From: Tepidimonas fonticaldi
GTDB lineage: Bacteria > Pseudomonadota > Gammaproteobacteria > Burkholderiales > Burkholderiaceae_C
Length of the DNA: 64,000 nucleotides
Reading direction: 5' to 3'
Assembly: GCF_007556755.1 (NCBI RefSeq)
Contig: NZ_VJOO01000001.1
Location: forward strand, 124,001-188,000
Part shown: piece after piece, positions 7,914 to 21,298 of the stretch
How the letters are laid out: each line of letters opens with the position of its first letter
How positions within the stretch are numbered: position 1 is the stretch's first letter
Made by a program: the position numbers and the translations under genes
Notes under the pieces: model-generated
Database searches by the model: none
Told to the model about the DNA's origin: nothing
What the model saw: the letters and a program-made list of their open reading frames with translations, nothing else

Positions 7914-9860
7914 TCAAGCGCCGCGTCGCAGCCAATCGCTGTCGGATTCTGGCGTCGGGCCGTGGACGGGGAACACCAGTTCGACCCCCGTCCCGGGATG
8001 GGCGTCGTAGAAGCGCACCTCGGCGCCGATCTTGGCCGCCCGCGTCAGCACGTTGCGCAGCCCGCGGCCTTCGGTTTGGCGGGCCTGTGGCGGCGGCATG
8101 CCAACCCCGTCGTCCTCGATCGACAGAACGATGTGGTCATCGCCCAGCCAAGTGCTGACGATGATACGGCGCGCACGCGCGTGTTTGACGACGTTGGCAA
8201 GGATCTCCTGCAGGCAGCGAAACAGATGCATGACGCCGCGCGAGTCCAGCGCCTCGATGGGGGGGACATCCTGCACCTCCCAGCGCAGTTCGATGCCAGC
8301 GGCTTCGAGAGCCGGCCCAAGTCGACGGCGAAGCGTGCCGAGAATGGCGGGCAAATCCCCTTCCATCGGCTCGAAAGAGTCGAGCGTCAGCCGCAGCTCG
8401 TCCAGGGCTTGGGCGAGCATGGCCTCGATCGGGCCGCGATCCAACACGGCGCCGGCGCTGCGGACCATGTTGAGGGTTTGCACCAACTGGCTGCCCAGGC
8501 CGTCGTGCATGTCGCGCATCAGACGGCGGCGTTCCTCCTCGGCCACGCGCTGTCGTTCGGCCAACTGCAGACGCTGGAAAGCTGTACGCAGTTCGGCTTC
8601 GCGTTGCGCGACCGTCTGCGCCAGCGTGTCGTTGAGCCGGTGTACCGCGCGCGCCCATTCGGTGGCCCGATCGACCAGCACCCAACCCATGGTCAACATG
8701 AGCGCTGAGCCGCCGATCGATGTCCACCGAAGGTCGGCATCGCCGGGAAAGTTGAGCTGAACCACCAAAAAATCCCGCACCGCGGTGATCAGGGTGAACG
8801 TCGCCACCACGACGACCAGTCGGTGCTCGTCGGAAAATTGACGGCGGCGCAGGTTGTCGAAGACGGCCCATGCCAAGCTGATGCCGGCCAGGGTGGCCAT
8901 GGCGCCCGCCCAAACGCGGTACAGCGAATAGTCCTGTAATAACAAAATCCAGAGCATCCAGAACGGCGCGATGGCGATGAGCGCCGAGGCCGCCATCCGC
9001 ACCCAGCGCAGCCGGCGGCCGAACAGCTCTTCCACCGTCAGGATGAAAAACCCCGCGTAGACGCTGAAGGACACGCGGTGGATGAAAAAATAGGTGTCGT
9101 ACGGCAGCGGCAGGTCCGGCACGACCGACAACACCATCCGGACCGCGTGGGCCAAGGACGCAATGCCACCCAGCAAAAACAGGCGCTCGCGCAACGAGCG
9201 CCACATGACGAGGGCCAGAACGCCCACCAGCAGCGACACCATGGCCATCATCCAGGTGCCAGTCACCTGCCAAAAGTGCAGGGTCTGATAGCGCGGAATC
9301 AACTGGTCCGCGTCGCCGATGTGCACGGGCCACAGACCGCTGCGCTCCAGCACCTGGGCCTGTACCTGGATCGTCAGCTCGTTGTCGGGCGCCCGCTCGG
9401 CCAGCAGGCGCTCCGGCAGCAACACCAGGTGCGGAAACCAGGTCGCGTTGACCGTGCGGTCCGGGGGCGCCTCCCATCCAAAGCGGTAGATCTCCTCCCC
9501 ATTGAGGAGCACCCGCATGCCCATCCCCACCCGGGGGATCAGCAGCGCCAGCCGCCGCGGCGACGGCGCCAGTTCACCGAGCGCCTGCGGCCACGGCAGG
9601 ACATAGTCGACGCGATCCCACCACGCCGGCCCTTCGTCGTCCAGCACATGGGGCAGCGACACGGCGCGCGCGGGCGTCCGGGGATCGAGCGGCAGGGACG
9701 CCGTGGCGCGTTGCAGATCGAACACGCCCGGCATGGGCGCGGGCAGCGATACGCGGTACAGGATCGCCAGCAACACCAGCAGCACCCCGCCCACCCACAG
9801 CCAGACGCGCTCGCTGCGTTGGCTGCGCGGGCGCGGTGGCAGGTCGATGGGGGGACTCAC
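7914..9860 (-). CDS. Membrane sensor histidine kinase, NarL/DegS type
   Basis: About 648 residues. One N-terminal membrane segment ([16 protein letters not shown]) is followed by a periplasmic stretch of roughly 170 residues, about seven more membrane segments (residues about 215-400), a coiled coil, a HisKA_3 domain with the phospho-acceptor His452 in [11 protein letters not shown], and a HATPase with [15 protein letters not shown] and GRGLRNV. The layout recalls 7TMR-DISM kinases. The GTG start overlaps the regulator stop as GTGA, so translation is coupled to the response regulator at 9857-10522. The signal sensed is not visible from sequence. Confidence 0.9.
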   Translation of the reverse strand: MSPPIDLPPRPRSQRSERVWLWVGGVLLVLLAILYRVSLPAPMPGVFDLQRATASLPLDPRTPARAVSLPHVLDDEGPAWWDRVDYVLPWPQALGELAPSPRRLALLIPRVGMGMRVLLNGEEIYRFGWEAPPDRTVNATWFPHLVLLPERLLAERAPDNELTIQVQAQVLERSGLWPVHIGDADQLIPRYQTLHFWQVTGTWMMAMVSLLVGVLALVMWRSLRERLFLLGGIASLAHAVRMVLSVVPDLPLPYDTYFFIHRVSFSVYAGFFILTVEELFGRRLRWVRMAASALIAIAPFWMLWILLLQDYSLYRVWAGAMATLAGISLAWAVFDNLRRRQFSDEHRLVVVVATFTLITAVRDFLVVQLNFPGDADLRWTSIGGSALMLTMGWVLVDRATEWARAVHRLNDTLAQTVAQREAELRTAFQRLQLAERQRVAEEERRRLMRDMHDGLGSQLVQTLNMVRSAGAVLDRGPIEAMLAQALDELRLTLDSFEPMEGDLPAILGTLRRRLGPALEAAGIELRWEVQDVPPIEALDSRGVMHLFRCLQEILANVVKHARARRIIVSTWLGDDHIVLSIEDDGVGMPPPQARQTEGRGLRNVLTRAAKIGAEVRFYDAHPGTGVELVFPVHGPTPESDSDWLRRGA

Positions 9861-10522
9861 AGCAGGCCCCGCGCTTGCGCGGCACGGACCACCTGCACGC
9901 GGGTGCGCACCGCCAGCTTGCGGTACAGATTTTTGATGTGGGTGCTGACCGTCGCCACACCGATGTTCAATCGCTGGGCGATTTCTTTGTTGACATAGCC
10001 TTGCGCCACGAGGCGCAGGACGTCGGTTTCCCGCTCCGAGAGCACCGGCGCGCGACCGTCCGGTCCGCCCCAGGCGTCTGCATCCGACTCGGCCGCGCGA
10101 AACTGCTTGAGCAGCATGCGCGCCAGCAGCGGAGAAATCGGCGCGCCCCCTTCGCGGATCTGCTCGATCGCCTCGATCAGCTCGCGCTCGGTACAACCCT
10201 TGAGCACATAGCCCGTGGCGCCGCGCTGCAGGGCGCGGATCAGTCGGGATTCGTCGCCGAACACGGTAAAGACCAGCAGCTCGGCGTCGGGCTTGGCGTT
10301 GGCCAGCAGCCGCAGCATGTCTTCGCCGCAGCCGTCGGGCAAGCCCAAGTCGACCAGGAAAACGTCGGCCAGGCTGTTGGGCGCCATGACTTCGGCATGG
10401 GCAACGGTGTCGGAATGCCCGACGAGGCGCCATTCGGGCCGGTGCCTCAGTGCCCCTTCGACGAAGCGCAGGATGGACCGGTCGTCCTCGATGAGGTAGA
10501 GCCGCACGATGTCGGATGACAT
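9857..10522 (-). CDS. NarL/FixJ-type response regulator
   Basis: 221 residues: a receiver domain with the phospho-acceptor Asp58 in VFLVDLGLPDG and acidic pocket EDD near residue 12, then a LuxR-type HTH beginning VLSERETDVLRLVAQGYVNKEIAQRL near residue 155. It should regulate transcription after phosphorylation by the kinase encoded just behind it. The start MSSDIVRLYLIEDD is chosen by family alignment. Target genes are unknown; the neighbours iscR and uvrB are independent by direction and promoter. Confidence 0.93.
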   Translation of the reverse strand: MSSDIVRLYLIEDDRSILRFVEGALRHRPEWRLVGHSDTVAHAEVMAPNSLADVFLVDLGLPDGCGEDMLRLLANAKPDAELLVFTVFGDESRLIRALQRGATGYVLKGCTERELIEAIEQIREGGAPISPLLARMLLKQFRAAESDADAWGGPDGRAPVLSERETDVLRLVAQGYVNKEIAQRLNIGVATVSTHIKNLYRKLAVRTRVQVVRAAQARGLL

Positions 10523-10583
10523 GGGCGTTATTGTGGCGAAACCATCCGCCGCTGACCCTCCCCCAAACGGGGGAGGCCGCGCG

Positions 10584-12686
10584 TCACAGCGCGCCCTCTC
10601 CGCCATGCGCCCCCAGCACCCGGTCCTTGAGGCGGGCAAGCTGGTCGCGCACACGCGCCGCGGCCTCGAACTCCAGGTTGCGCGCATGCTCGAGCATCTG
10701 CTTTTCCAGCCGCTTGATCTCGCGCGCCAGGTCTTTCTCGTCCATCTCCTCGACCCAGGCGGCGGCTTCGCGCGCCTCGGCTTGGCGCTGCGCCTCCTCG
10801 GCCGCCTTGTCGCTGACGACGCCGTCGATCAGGTCCTTGATGCGCTTGGTCACCCCGCGCGGTGTCACGCCGTGGGCGGCGTTGTGTGCGAGCTGTTTGG
10901 CCCGGCGGCGCTCCGTCTCGTCGATGGCGCGGCGCATGGAGTCGGTGATGGTGTCCGCGTACAGAATGGCCATGCCGTGGAGGTTGCGAGCGGCGCGGCC
11001 GATGGTCTGGATCAGGCTGCGCTCGGCACGCAAAAAGCCCTCCTTGTCCGCGTCCAGGATGGCCACCAGCGACACCTCGGGAATGTCCAGCCCCTCGCGC
11101 AGCAGATTGATGCCCACCAGCACATCGAAGGCCCCCAGGCGCAGGTCGCGGATGATCTCGACCCGCTCGACCGTGTCCACGTCGGAGTGCAGATAGCGCA
11201 CGCGCACGCCGTTTTCGGTCAGGTAGTCGGTGAGTTGTTCGGCCATGCGCTTGGTCAGCGTGGTCACCAGCACGCGCTCGTCGCGCTCCACGCGCAGGCG
11301 GATCTCCTGCAGCACATCGTCCACCTGGTGGGTGGCGGGCCGCACCTCCACCACCGGATCGACGAGGCCGGTGGGGCGCACCACCTGCTCCACCACTTGG
11401 GAGGAGCGGCGCAGCTCGTACTCCCCCGGCGTGGCCGAGACGAAGATCACCTGCCGCATGCGCTGCTCGAATTCCTCGAACTTCAGCGGCCGGTTGTCCA
11501 GCGCGCTCGGCAGGCGAAAGCCGTACTCCACCAGCGTGGTCTTGCGCGCCCGGTCGCCGTTGTACATGCCGCCCAGCTGGCCGATCATCACGTGGCTTTC
11601 GTCCAGGAACATCAGCGCGTCGCGCGGCAGGTAGTCGGTGAGCGTGCTGGGGGGCTCGCCGGGCGCGGCCCCGGACAGGTGGCGCGTGTAGTTTTCGATG
11701 CCCTTGCAGTGCCCCACCTCGACCAGCATCTCCAGGTCGAAGCGGGTGCGCTGCTCCAGCCGCTGGGCCTCGAGCAGCTTGCCCATGCCGACCAGTTCCT
11801 TCAGCCGCGCGTCCAGCTCCTGCTTGATGCCCTCCACCGCCTGCAGCACCTGCTCGCGCGGGGTCACATAGTGGCTGCTGGGGTAGATGGTGAAGCGCGG
11901 CAGCTTGTGCCGGATGCGCCCGGTCAGCGGGTCGAACAGGGCCAGCGACTCCACCTCGTCGTCGAAGAGCTCGATGCGCACCGCCAGCTCGGAATGCTCG
12001 GCGGGGAAGACGTCGATGGTGTCGCCGCGCACGCGGAACTTGCCGCGCACGAACTCCTGCTCGTTGCGCTGGTACTGCATGCGCACCAGTTGCGCGATGA
12101 TGTCGCGCTGCCCCAGCCGATCGCCGGTGCGCAGCGTCAGGATCATGCGGTGGTAGTTCTCGGGCTTGCCGATGCCGTAAATGGCACTGACGGTGGCGAC
12201 GATGACGACGTCGCGCCGCTCCAGCAGGCTTTTGGTGCAGGACAGGCGCATCTGCTCGATGTGCTCGTTGATCGCGCTGTCTTTCTCGATGTACAGATCC
12301 CGCTGCGGCACGTAGGCCTCGGGCTGGTAGTAGTCGTAATAGCTGACAAAGTATTCGACCGCGTTCTTGGGAAAGAACTCGCGGAACTCGCTGTAGAGCT
12401 GCGCCGCGAGCGTCTTGTTGGGGGCGAACACGATGGCCGGCCGCCCCAGCCGAGCGATCACATTGGCCATCGTGAACGTTTTGCCCGATCCGGTCACGCC
12501 CAGCAGCGTCTGAAAGGCCTCGCCGTCCTGCACGCCCTCGACCAGCCGTGCGATCGCCTCCGGCTGGTCGCCGGCCGGCGGATAGGGCTGATACAGCTCG
12601 AACGGCGAGCCGGGAAAGGTCACGAACGCCCCAGGGGTGGCATGGCCGTCCTGGGGGGCGGTGGGGACGATCGTCTCGGTGGTCAT
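10584..12686 (-). CDS. uvrB: Excinuclease ABC subunit B (UvrB)
   Basis: Damage-verifying helicase-like subunit of nucleotide excision repair. It has 700 residues. Walker A is GVTGSGKTF near residue 45, the beta-hairpin block is [15 protein letters not shown] near residue 95, and the Walker B-type box is LDESHV near 340. The C-terminal UVR motif ([24 protein letters not shown]) binds UvrC. It diverges from the aminotransferase gene, with 67 bases between the starts. Confidence 0.98.
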   Translation of the reverse strand: MTTETIVPTAPQDGHATPGAFVTFPGSPFELYQPYPPAGDQPEAIARLVEGVQDGEAFQTLLGVTGSGKTFTMANVIARLGRPAIVFAPNKTLAAQLYSEFREFFPKNAVEYFVSYYDYYQPEAYVPQRDLYIEKDSAINEHIEQMRLSCTKSLLERRDVVIVATVSAIYGIGKPENYHRMILTLRTGDRLGQRDIIAQLVRMQYQRNEQEFVRGKFRVRGDTIDVFPAEHSELAVRIELFDDEVESLALFDPLTGRIRHKLPRFTIYPSSHYVTPREQVLQAVEGIKQELDARLKELVGMGKLLEAQRLEQRTRFDLEMLVEVGHCKGIENYTRHLSGAAPGEPPSTLTDYLPRDALMFLDESHVMIGQLGGMYNGDRARKTTLVEYGFRLPSALDNRPLKFEEFEQRMRQVIFVSATPGEYELRRSSQVVEQVVRPTGLVDPVVEVRPATHQVDDVLQEIRLRVERDERVLVTTLTKRMAEQLTDYLTENGVRVRYLHSDVDTVERVEIIRDLRLGAFDVLVGINLLREGLDIPEVSLVAILDADKEGFLRAERSLIQTIGRAARNLHGMAILYADTITDSMRRAIDETERRRAKQLAHNAAHGVTPRGVTKRIKDLIDGVVSDKAAEEAQRQAEAREAAAWVEEMDEKDLAREIKRLEKQMLEHARNLEFEAAARVRDQLARLKDRVLGAHGGEGAL

Positions 12687-12753
12687 GGCGGCGGGCCGCG
12701 GGCAGGCCCCGGGTAAAATTTCGGATTATCCAACCGCCCCCGAAGGACTGCAC

Positions 12754-13950
12754 ATGTCGCTTTTCTCCGCTGTCGAAATGGCCCCCCGCGATCCCATCCT
12801 GGGCCTGAACGAACAGTTTGCCGCGGACACCCGCCCCAACAAGGTCAACCTGGGCGTCGGCGTTTACTACGACGACAACGGCAAGCTGCCACTGCTGCAA
12901 TGCGTGCAGGCGGCCGAGCAGCGCCTGATGGAAAAGCCCGCCCCGCGCGGCTACCTGCCGATCGACGGCATCGCGGCCTACGACAACGCGGTCAAGGCAC
13001 TGGTGTTTGGCGCCGACAGCGACGTGGTACGCAGCGGCCGCGTGGCCACGGTGCAGGCGCTGGGCGGCACGGGCGGCCTCAAAATTGGCGCCGACTTCCT
13101 GAAGAAGCTCACTCCGGCCGCCAAGGTGCTGATCAGCGACCCGAGCTGGGAGAACCACCGGGCCCTGTTTGCCAACGCCGGCTTCGCGGTGGACACCTAC
13201 ACCTATTACGACGCGGCCAAGCGCGGCGTGAACCTGGACGGCATGCTGGCCAGCCTGCGCGCGGCCGATGCGGGCACCATCGTCGTGCTGCACGCCTGCT
13301 GCCACAACCCCACCGGCTACGACCTGACGCCCGAGCAGTGGGACGCCGTCGTGGCCGTGGTGCGCGAGCGCAGCCTGGTGCCTTTCCTCGACATGGCCTA
13401 CCAGGGCTTCGGCCACGGCATCGCCGAGGACGGGGCGGCGGTGGGCAAGTTCGTGGCCGCGGGGCTGGACGTGTTCGTCTCCACATCCTTCTCCAAGAGC
13501 TTCAGCCTGTATGGTGAGCGCGTCGGCGCGCTGTCCGTGGTGTGCGCCAGCAAGGACGAGGCCGACCGCGTGCTGTCGCAGCTCAAGATTGTGGTTCGCA
13601 CCAACTACTCCAACCCGCCGACGCATGGCGCGGCCGTGGTGGCCATGGTGCTGAACACGCCCGAGCTGCGCGCGCTGTGGGAGCAGGAACTGGGCGACAT
13701 GCGCACCCGCATCAAGGCCATGCGCCAGCGGCTGGTGGACGGATTGGCGGCCGCCGGCGTGCGGCAGGACATGTCCTTCATCACCCAGCAGATCGGCATG
13801 TTCAGCTACTCGGGGCTGACCAAAGACCAGATGGTGCGCCTGCGCACCGAGTTCGGCGTCTACGGCACCGACACGGGCCGCATGTGCGTGGCCGCCCTCA
13901 ACAGCCGCAACATCGACTACGTCTGCCAGTCGATCGCGGCTGTCCTCTGA
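12754..13950 (+). CDS. tyrB: Aromatic/aspartate aminotransferase (class I)
   Basis: PLP aminotransferase of the AspC/TyrB group, 398 residues, moving amino groups between aspartate or aromatic amino acids and 2-oxoacids. N-terminal FSAVEMAPRDPILGLNE and NKVNLGVGVYYDDNG, the HACCHNPTGYDLT block near residue 190 and the PLP lysine in STSFSKSFSLYGERVG near residue 250 are typical. The start MSLFSAVEM follows a GAAGGA about 8 bases upstream. A TAAAAT -10-like box lies about 35 bases before the ATG. Aspartate versus tyrosine preference cannot be told apart from sequence. Confidence 0.9.
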   Translation: MSLFSAVEMAPRDPILGLNEQFAADTRPNKVNLGVGVYYDDNGKLPLLQCVQAAEQRLMEKPAPRGYLPIDGIAAYDNAVKALVFGADSDVVRSGRVATVQALGGTGGLKIGADFLKKLTPAAKVLISDPSWENHRALFANAGFAVDTYTYYDAAKRGVNLDGMLASLRAADAGTIVVLHACCHNPTGYDLTPEQWDAVVAVVRERSLVPFLDMAYQGFGHGIAEDGAAVGKFVAAGLDVFVSTSFSKSFSLYGERVGALSVVCASKDEADRVLSQLKIVVRTNYSNPPTHGAAVVAMVLNTPELRALWEQELGDMRTRIKAMRQRLVDGLAAAGVRQDMSFITQQIGMFSYSGLTKDQMVRLRTEFGVYGTDTGRMCVAALNSRNIDYVCQSIAAVL

Positions 13951-13963
13951 TCCCCATGGCTGT

Positions 13964-13987
13964 CCCCGAGGCGACGGCGCCTCGGGG
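13964..13987 (+). terminator. Hairpin after the aminotransferase gene
   Basis: Perfect 10-bp stem CCCCGAGGCG/CGCCTCGGGG with a 4-base loop, 14 bases after the aminotransferase stop. Only two Ts follow, so it may be a weak terminator or a transcript-end stabilising hairpin. Confidence 0.5.
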
Positions 13988-14025
13988 TTGGGCCGCATGG
14001 CGTCCCGGGCGACTTCCTGTTATAT

Positions 14026-14041
14026 TTGCTGCACTGCAACA
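14026..14041. promoter_or_regulatory. PhaR-type box at the phaZ promoter
   Basis: TTGCTGCACTGCAACA is an imperfect TTGC...GCAA dyad. It resembles the TGC/GCA-rich operators of PhaR, the PHB-sensing repressor of phasin and depolymerase genes in alpha- and betaproteobacteria. It follows a TTATAT -10-like box directly and ends 15 bases before the phaZ ATG, a good place for repression. No phaR gene is in the window. Confidence 0.5.
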
Positions 14042-14056
14042 TAACCGACCGACGCC

Positions 14057-15442
14057 ATGCTGTATCACCTGTACGAGGCCCAACGGGCGTTGATGGAGCC
14101 GTTCTCCGACTTCGCGCTGGTGACGGCCAAGCTGTTTGCCAACCCCTCGTCGCCCTTGGCACAAACGCCGTTTTCGCAGCGCGTGGCGGCCGCCTACGAC
14201 CTGCTGCACCGCTTGGGCAAGGACTACGAGAAGCCCGAGTTTGGCATCCGCAGCGTGGACATCGGCGGGGTGCATGTCGCCATCCACGAGCGGGTGGAGA
14301 TCGACAAACCCTTCTGTGAGTTGCGCCGCTTCAAGCGCTACTCGGACGATCCCCAGACGCTGCTGCGCCTGAAGGAGCAGCCGGTGGTGCTGATCGTGGC
14401 GCCGCTGTCGGGGCACTACGCGACGCTGCTGCGCGACACCGTGCGCACCATGCTGCGTGACCACAAGGTCTACATCACCGACTGGAAAAACGCCCGCACC
14501 GTCCCGCTCGCCGAGGGGGATTTCCACCTCGACGACTACGTCAATTATGTGCAGGAGTTCATCCGCTATCTGCAGCGGCAGTATGGCAACTGCCACGTGA
14601 TGAGCGTGTGCCAGCCCACGGTGCCGGTGCTGGCGGCCGTGTCGTTGATGGCCAGCCGTGGCGAGAAAACGCCGCTGTCCATGACCATGATGGGCGGCCC
14701 GATCGACGCGCGCCGCTCGCCGACGGCGGTCAACAACCTGGCCGTGCAGCGCAGCTACGAGTGGTTCGAAAACAACGTGATCTACCGCGTGCCGGCGGGC
14801 TTCCCCGGCGAAGGGCGGCGCGTTTATCCGGGCTTTTTGCAGCATGCCGGCTTCATCGCGATGAACCCGGACCGCCATGTCAACAGCCACTACGACTACT
14901 TCCTGCAACTGATCAAGGGCGACAACGAGAGCGCCGAGGCGCACCGCCAGTTCTACGACGAGTACAACGCGGTGCTGGACATGGACGCGAACTACTACCT
15001 GGAGACCATCCGCACGGTGTTCCAGGAGTTCAAGCTGGTGCACGGCACCTGGGACGTGCGCGCACCCGATGGCACGCTGGAGCGGGTGCGCCCGCAGGAC
15101 ATCCGGAACACGGGGCTGCTGACGGTCGAAGGCGAGCTGGACGACATCTCCGGCAGCGGGCAGACGCGCGCGGCGCATGACCTGTGCACGGGCATCGAGT
15201 CCCGCGATCAGCGTCATTTCGAAGTCGCGGGGGCCGGCCATTACGGCATCTTCAGCGGGCGGCGCTGGCGCGAGAAGGTCTACCCCGTGGTGCGGGACTT
15301 CATCCTGGCGCACCAACCGCCGGCGGGTGGCGCCGATGTGGCCGCTGCCCAGGCCGAGGCCGATTTGATGGCGTCTGCCATCCGCCGGGACGAGCCGGCG
15401 CCGACGCGCGGCCGCCGCCGCAAGACCGAACCGGGGGCATGA
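14057..15442 (+). CDS. phaZ: Intracellular PHB depolymerase
   Basis: Intracellular polyhydroxyalkanoate depolymerase of the PhaZ1 type, 461 residues, which breaks down native PHB granules. The active-site Cys185 sits in [14 protein letters not shown], matching the catalytic cysteine of the Cupriavidus enzyme. Further family blocks are [34 protein letters not shown] and a C-terminal [16 protein letters not shown] with the likely catalytic His. There is no signal peptide, as expected. The stop overlaps the next start as ATGA. A PhaR-like box lies in its promoter. Confidence 0.95.
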   Translation: MLYHLYEAQRALMEPFSDFALVTAKLFANPSSPLAQTPFSQRVAAAYDLLHRLGKDYEKPEFGIRSVDIGGVHVAIHERVEIDKPFCELRRFKRYSDDPQTLLRLKEQPVVLIVAPLSGHYATLLRDTVRTMLRDHKVYITDWKNARTVPLAEGDFHLDDYVNYVQEFIRYLQRQYGNCHVMSVCQPTVPVLAAVSLMASRGEKTPLSMTMMGGPIDARRSPTAVNNLAVQRSYEWFENNVIYRVPAGFPGEGRRVYPGFLQHAGFIAMNPDRHVNSHYDYFLQLIKGDNESAEAHRQFYDEYNAVLDMDANYYLETIRTVFQEFKLVHGTWDVRAPDGTLERVRPQDIRNTGLLTVEGELDDISGSGQTRAAHDLCTGIESRDQRHFEVAGAGHYGIFSGRRWREKVYPVVRDFILAHQPPAGGADVAAAQAEADLMASAIRRDEPAPTRGRRRKTEPGA

Positions 15443-16118
15443 GCGCGGGCGACGCAAACGCCAGCGCCCCGACGCTGGCCGACCGCATCGATGCCGCCCT
15501 GCCGCAGACGCAGTGCACGCGCTGCGGCTATCCGGATTGCCGCCACTATGCCGAGGCGATTGCCCGCGGCGAAGCGGACATCGACCAATGCCCGCCGGGG
15601 GGCGAAGAAGGCGTGCGGCGGCTGGCGGCGCTGACCGGCCGTGCGCCCAAACCCCTGAACCCCGCCCACGGGACCGAAGGCCCGATGGGCGTCGCCGTCA
15701 TCGACGAGACCTGGTGCATCGGCTGCACCCTGTGCATCAAGGCCTGCCCGACCGACGCCATCGTCGGTGCGCACAAGCGCATGCACACGGTGATCGAGCC
15801 CTACTGCACGGGCTGCGAGCTGTGCATCCCGGCGTGCCCGGTGGACTGCATTGCGATGGTCCCCATCAGCGGCGACCGGTGCGGCTGGGCCGCGTGGTCG
15901 CCCCAACAGGCCGAGCAGGCCCGCACCCGTTATCAAGCCCGGCTCGCCCGCCTGGCCCGTGAGGCCGACGAGCAGGCCGAGCGTCGCCTGCACAAGGCCG
16001 AGGCCAAGCTGGCCGACCTGCCGGCCCACTCCAAGCACACCGACCCAGCCGTTCTCGACCGCAAGCGCGCCCTGATCGAGGCGGCCATCGCCAAGGCGCG
16101 CGCGGCCCGCGCCGCGTC

Positions 16119-16122
<4 letters not shown>
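15439..16122 (+). CDS. RnfB/RsxB-like polyferredoxin
   Basis: 227 residues without a membrane anchor. An N-terminal cluster domain has [16 protein letters not shown] and CPPGG (residues about 25-55), followed by two [4Fe-4S] motifs, [12 protein letters not shown] near 98 and [12 protein letters not shown] near 128. The C-terminal 80 residues are charged and helical. This is the core of RnfB, but the usual N-terminal hydrophobic helix and the other rnf/rsx genes are absent here. The ATG overlaps the phaZ stop, so the two are translated together. A role in electron transfer is likely; its partner is unknown. It ends overlapping the stop of the opposing VOC gene. Confidence 0.85.
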
Positions 16123-16618
<496 letters not shown>

Positions 16619-16622
<4 letters not shown>

Positions 16623-18670
16623 TTTTCGAACTCCACGATGGGCTGATCCACCACGAGCGACTCGCCCTTGCTGGCCAGCACCTTGGCCACGACGCCGTCG
16701 GCCGCGGCAAACAGCACGTTCTCCATCTTCATGGCCTCGATGACGGCGACGCGTTCGCCGGCTTGTACCCTCTGGCCGGGCTGGACGGCCACATCGACCA
16801 GCAGCCCTGGCATGGGCGAGAGCACATAGCGGCTCATGTCCGGCGGCGCCTTGAAGGGCATCAGCCGGTGCAGCTCCGCCATGCGGGGCGACACCACCAG
16901 GCACTCCAGCTTGGTGCCGTTGTGCTGCACGACCAGGGCCAGCGGATTGCGGGCGCTGCCGCGTTCGATCTGCGCGGTGAAGGGCTGGCCGTTGACCTCG
17001 CCGGTGATGACGATGTCGTTCAGGCGCGAGGGCGAGCTGATCTTGTAGCGCTTGTCCCCCACCAGCACCGAGGCGTAGCCGGTCTCGCCCACGAACTCGT
17101 CCACATGGACCGGGATGTGGCGGTGCTGGCCGTCGTTGGACAGGCGGATGACGGTGTAGTCCTTGCCGACCTTGACGCCATAGCCGGGGAGCTGGCCGCT
17201 GATCGCGGCCGCCCGCTCACGGCTCTTGCGGCGCACGAAGGCGGCCAGCGCGACCAGGAAATCCTCGTCGTCGTGCGGCACGTCCTCGGAGCGGAAACCG
17301 CCGCCGTAGTGCTGGGCGATGAAGCCGGTGTTGAAGCGCCCGGCGACGAACTCCGGGTGCGCCAGCAGCGCGGCCTGGAAGGGGATGTTGCTGTTGATGC
17401 CGCGAATGACGAAGCCGTTGAGCGCCTCGCGCATCTTGGCAATCGCGTCCAGGCGGTCCTTGCCGTGCACGATGAGCTTGGCGATCATCGAGTCGTAGTA
17501 CATCGGGATCTCGCCGCCTTCGAACACCCCGGTGTCCACCCGCACGCCGTAGCGGTGCGCGGTATCCGCCTGCCACATGGTCTCGGTCGGCGGCTTGAAG
17601 TGCACCAACCGGCCCGTGGAGGGCAAGAAGTTGCGGAACGGGTCCTCGGCGTTGATGCGGCACTCGATGGCCCAGCCTTCGCGCTTGACGTCGGCCTGCG
17701 TCAGCGGCAACGGCTCGCCGGCGGCGACGCGGATCATCAGCTCCACCAGATCCAGCCCGGTGATGCACTCGGTCACCGGGTGCTCCACCTGCAGGCGGGT
17801 GTTCATCTCCAGGAAGTAAAAGCTCTGGTCCTTGCCGACCACGAACTCCACCGTGCCGGCACTCTGGTACTTCACCGCCTTGGCCAGCGCCACCGCCTGC
17901 TCGCCCATGGCTTTGCGGGTGGCGTCGCTGATGAAGGGGCTGGGCGCCTCCTCGATCACCTTTTGGTGGCGGCGCTGGATGGAGCACTCGCGCTCGTTCA
18001 GGTAGATCACGTTGCCGTGCGCGTCGCCCAGCACCTGGATCTCGATGTGGCGCGGCTCCTCGACGAACTTCTCGATGAAGACGCGGTCGTCGCCGAAGCT
18101 GTTGCGCGCCTCGTTGCGGCAGGAGGTGAAGCCCTCCAGCGCCTCCTTGTCGTTGAAAGCCACGCGCAGGCCCTTGCCGCCGCCGCCGGCGCTCGCCTTG
18201 ATCATCACGGGGTAGCCGATGCCGCGCGCGATCTCCACCGCCTGCTCGGCCGACTCGATCGGGTCGTTCCAGCCCGGGATGGTGTTGACGCCAGCCTCCT
18301 TGGCGAGCTTCTTGGAGGCGATCTTGTCGCCCATGGCCGCGATGCTGTAGTGCTTCGGCCCGATGAAGACGAGGCCCTCCTCCTCGACGCGGCGGGCGAA
18401 GTCCTCGTTTTCGGACAGGAAGCCGTAGCCGGGGTGGATGGCCTCGGCGCCGGTGGACTTGGCCGCGGCGATGATCTTGTCGGCCACCAGATAGCTCTCG
18501 CGGCTGGGCGCCGGGCCGATGCAGACGGCCTCGTCGGCCAGGCGGACGTGGCGCGCCTCGCGGTCGGCCTCGGAATAGACGGCCACGGTGGCGATGCCCA
18601 TCTTGCGGGCGGTGGCGATGACGCGGCAGGCGATTTCGCCGCGGTTGGCAATCAGGATTTTCTTGAACAT
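16619..18670 (-). CDS. pccA: Propionyl-CoA carboxylase alpha subunit (biotin-containing)
   Basis: 683 residues combining biotin carboxylase ([21 protein letters not shown]-grasp [19 protein letters not shown] near 160; [16 protein letters not shown] near 290), a middle BT domain joining to the beta subunit, and a C-terminal biotin carrier with EAMKMEN, biotinylated Lys648. The length with BT domain favours propionyl-CoA over acetyl-CoA carboxylase. Together with PccB it makes methylmalonyl-CoA from propionyl-CoA, bicarbonate and ATP. It is 19 bases behind pccB in the mutA-vapBC-meaB-pccB-pccA operon. Confidence 0.94.
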
Positions 18671-18689
18671 GGTGTGTGCTTCCCTGCCC

Positions 18690-20222
<1,533 letters not shown>

Positions 20223-20224
20223 GG

Positions 20225-21298
20225 TCACAGGCTCCTGTCGTTCAGGGAAGGTGAAGGGGTCGCGTCGCCGCCCATCGGCGGGGCGTGGAAAAAGGCAGAC
20301 AGCAAGGAGCGCGCGGCGGCGGAGGCCACCATGCGCCCGGCCAGCACGGCTTCGGTGAGCTGGGGCAGGCGCTCGCGCACGGCGGCATGGTGGGCAAACG
20401 CCTCGCGCAGGCCGCTGTCGATGCGCTCCCACATCCAGGCGCGGGCCTGCCGTTGGCGGCGGGCGGCCAGCCGCCCGTTGGCCTGCTGCAGACGCCGGAA
20501 ATCGCTGACCGCCTGCCAGAAGGCATCCACCCCGCGGCCCTGCAGGGCGCTGAGCTGAATGACGCGCGGGTGCCACAGCGTCTCGTCGTGGTGGGCCGTC
20601 TCCGGCCGTCCATGCAGGCCCAGCAGGCGCAGCGCCGACGTGATCTGGGCCTGGGCGCGCGTGGCAGCGTCGGGGTCGAGGTCGGCCTTGTTGATGACGA
20701 CCAGATCCGCCAGCTCCATGATGCCCTTCTTGATCGCCTGCAGGTCGTCGCCCGCATTGGGCAGTTGCAGCACGCAGAACATGTCGGTCATGTCGGCCAC
20801 CGCCGTCTCGCTCTGGCCGACGCCGACCGTCTCGACGATCACGATGTCGTAGCCCGCCGCCTCGCAGACCAGCATCGCCTCGCGCGTCTTGGCCGCCACA
20901 CCGCCCAGGTTGCCCCCGCTGGGGCTGGGCCGGATGTAGGCATGCTCGTGCACGGAGAGATGCTCCATGCGCGTCTTGTCCCCGAGGATGGAGCCGCCCG
21001 AGACGCTGCTGCTCGGATCCACCGCCAGCACGGCGACGCGGTGCCCCTGCCCAATCAGGTACAGCCCCAGCGCCTCGATGAAGGTGCTTTTGCCCACGCC
21101 GGGCACACCGCTGATGCCCAGACGAAACGCCTGCCCCGTGTGCGGCAGCAAGGCGTTGAGCAGGGCGTCGGCCTCGCGCCGGTGGTCAGGCCGTGTGGAT
21201 TCCAGCAGCGTGATCGCCTTGGCCATCGCCCGCCGCTGTTGGGGGGGCGTGCCGTGCAGCACGTCGGCCAGAAGGCGGGATGCTTGCAGCGCACTCAT
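20225..21298 (-). CDS. meaB: Methylmalonyl-CoA mutase-protecting GTPase MeaB
   Basis: G3E-class GTPase, 357 residues, that protects methylmalonyl-CoA mutase and gates cobalamin loading (formerly called ArgK). Walker A is [10 protein letters not shown] near residue 64, followed by [31 protein letters not shown] and the G4 motif NKAD. C-terminal dimerisation helices are present. The ATG overlaps the vapC stop as ATGA, so its translation appears coupled to the toxin gene. Its partner mutase is encoded just upstream of vapBC in the same operon. Confidence 0.95.
   Translation of the reverse strand: MSALQASRLLADVLHGTPPQQRRAMAKAITLLESTRPDHRREADALLNALLPHTGQAFRLGISGVPGVGKSTFIEALGLYLIGQGHRVAVLAVDPSSSVSGGSILGDKTRMEHLSVHEHAYIRPSPSGGNLGGVAAKTREAMLVCEAAGYDIVIVETVGVGQSETAVADMTDMFCVLQLPNAGDDLQAIKKGIMELADLVVINKADLDPDAATRAQAQITSALRLLGLHGRPETAHHDETLWHPRVIQLSALQGRGVDAFWQAVSDFRRLQQANGRLAARRQRQARAWMWERIDSGLREAFAHHAAVRERLPQLTEAVLAGRMVASAAARSLLSAFFHAPPMGGDATPSPSLNDRSL

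Noticed and set aside
10528-13998. Open frame of over 1100 codons on the minus strand across uvrB and the aminotransferase gene
   Set aside because: It runs out of frame through uvrB and antisense through the aminotransferase gene. It has no start context or recognisable domain.
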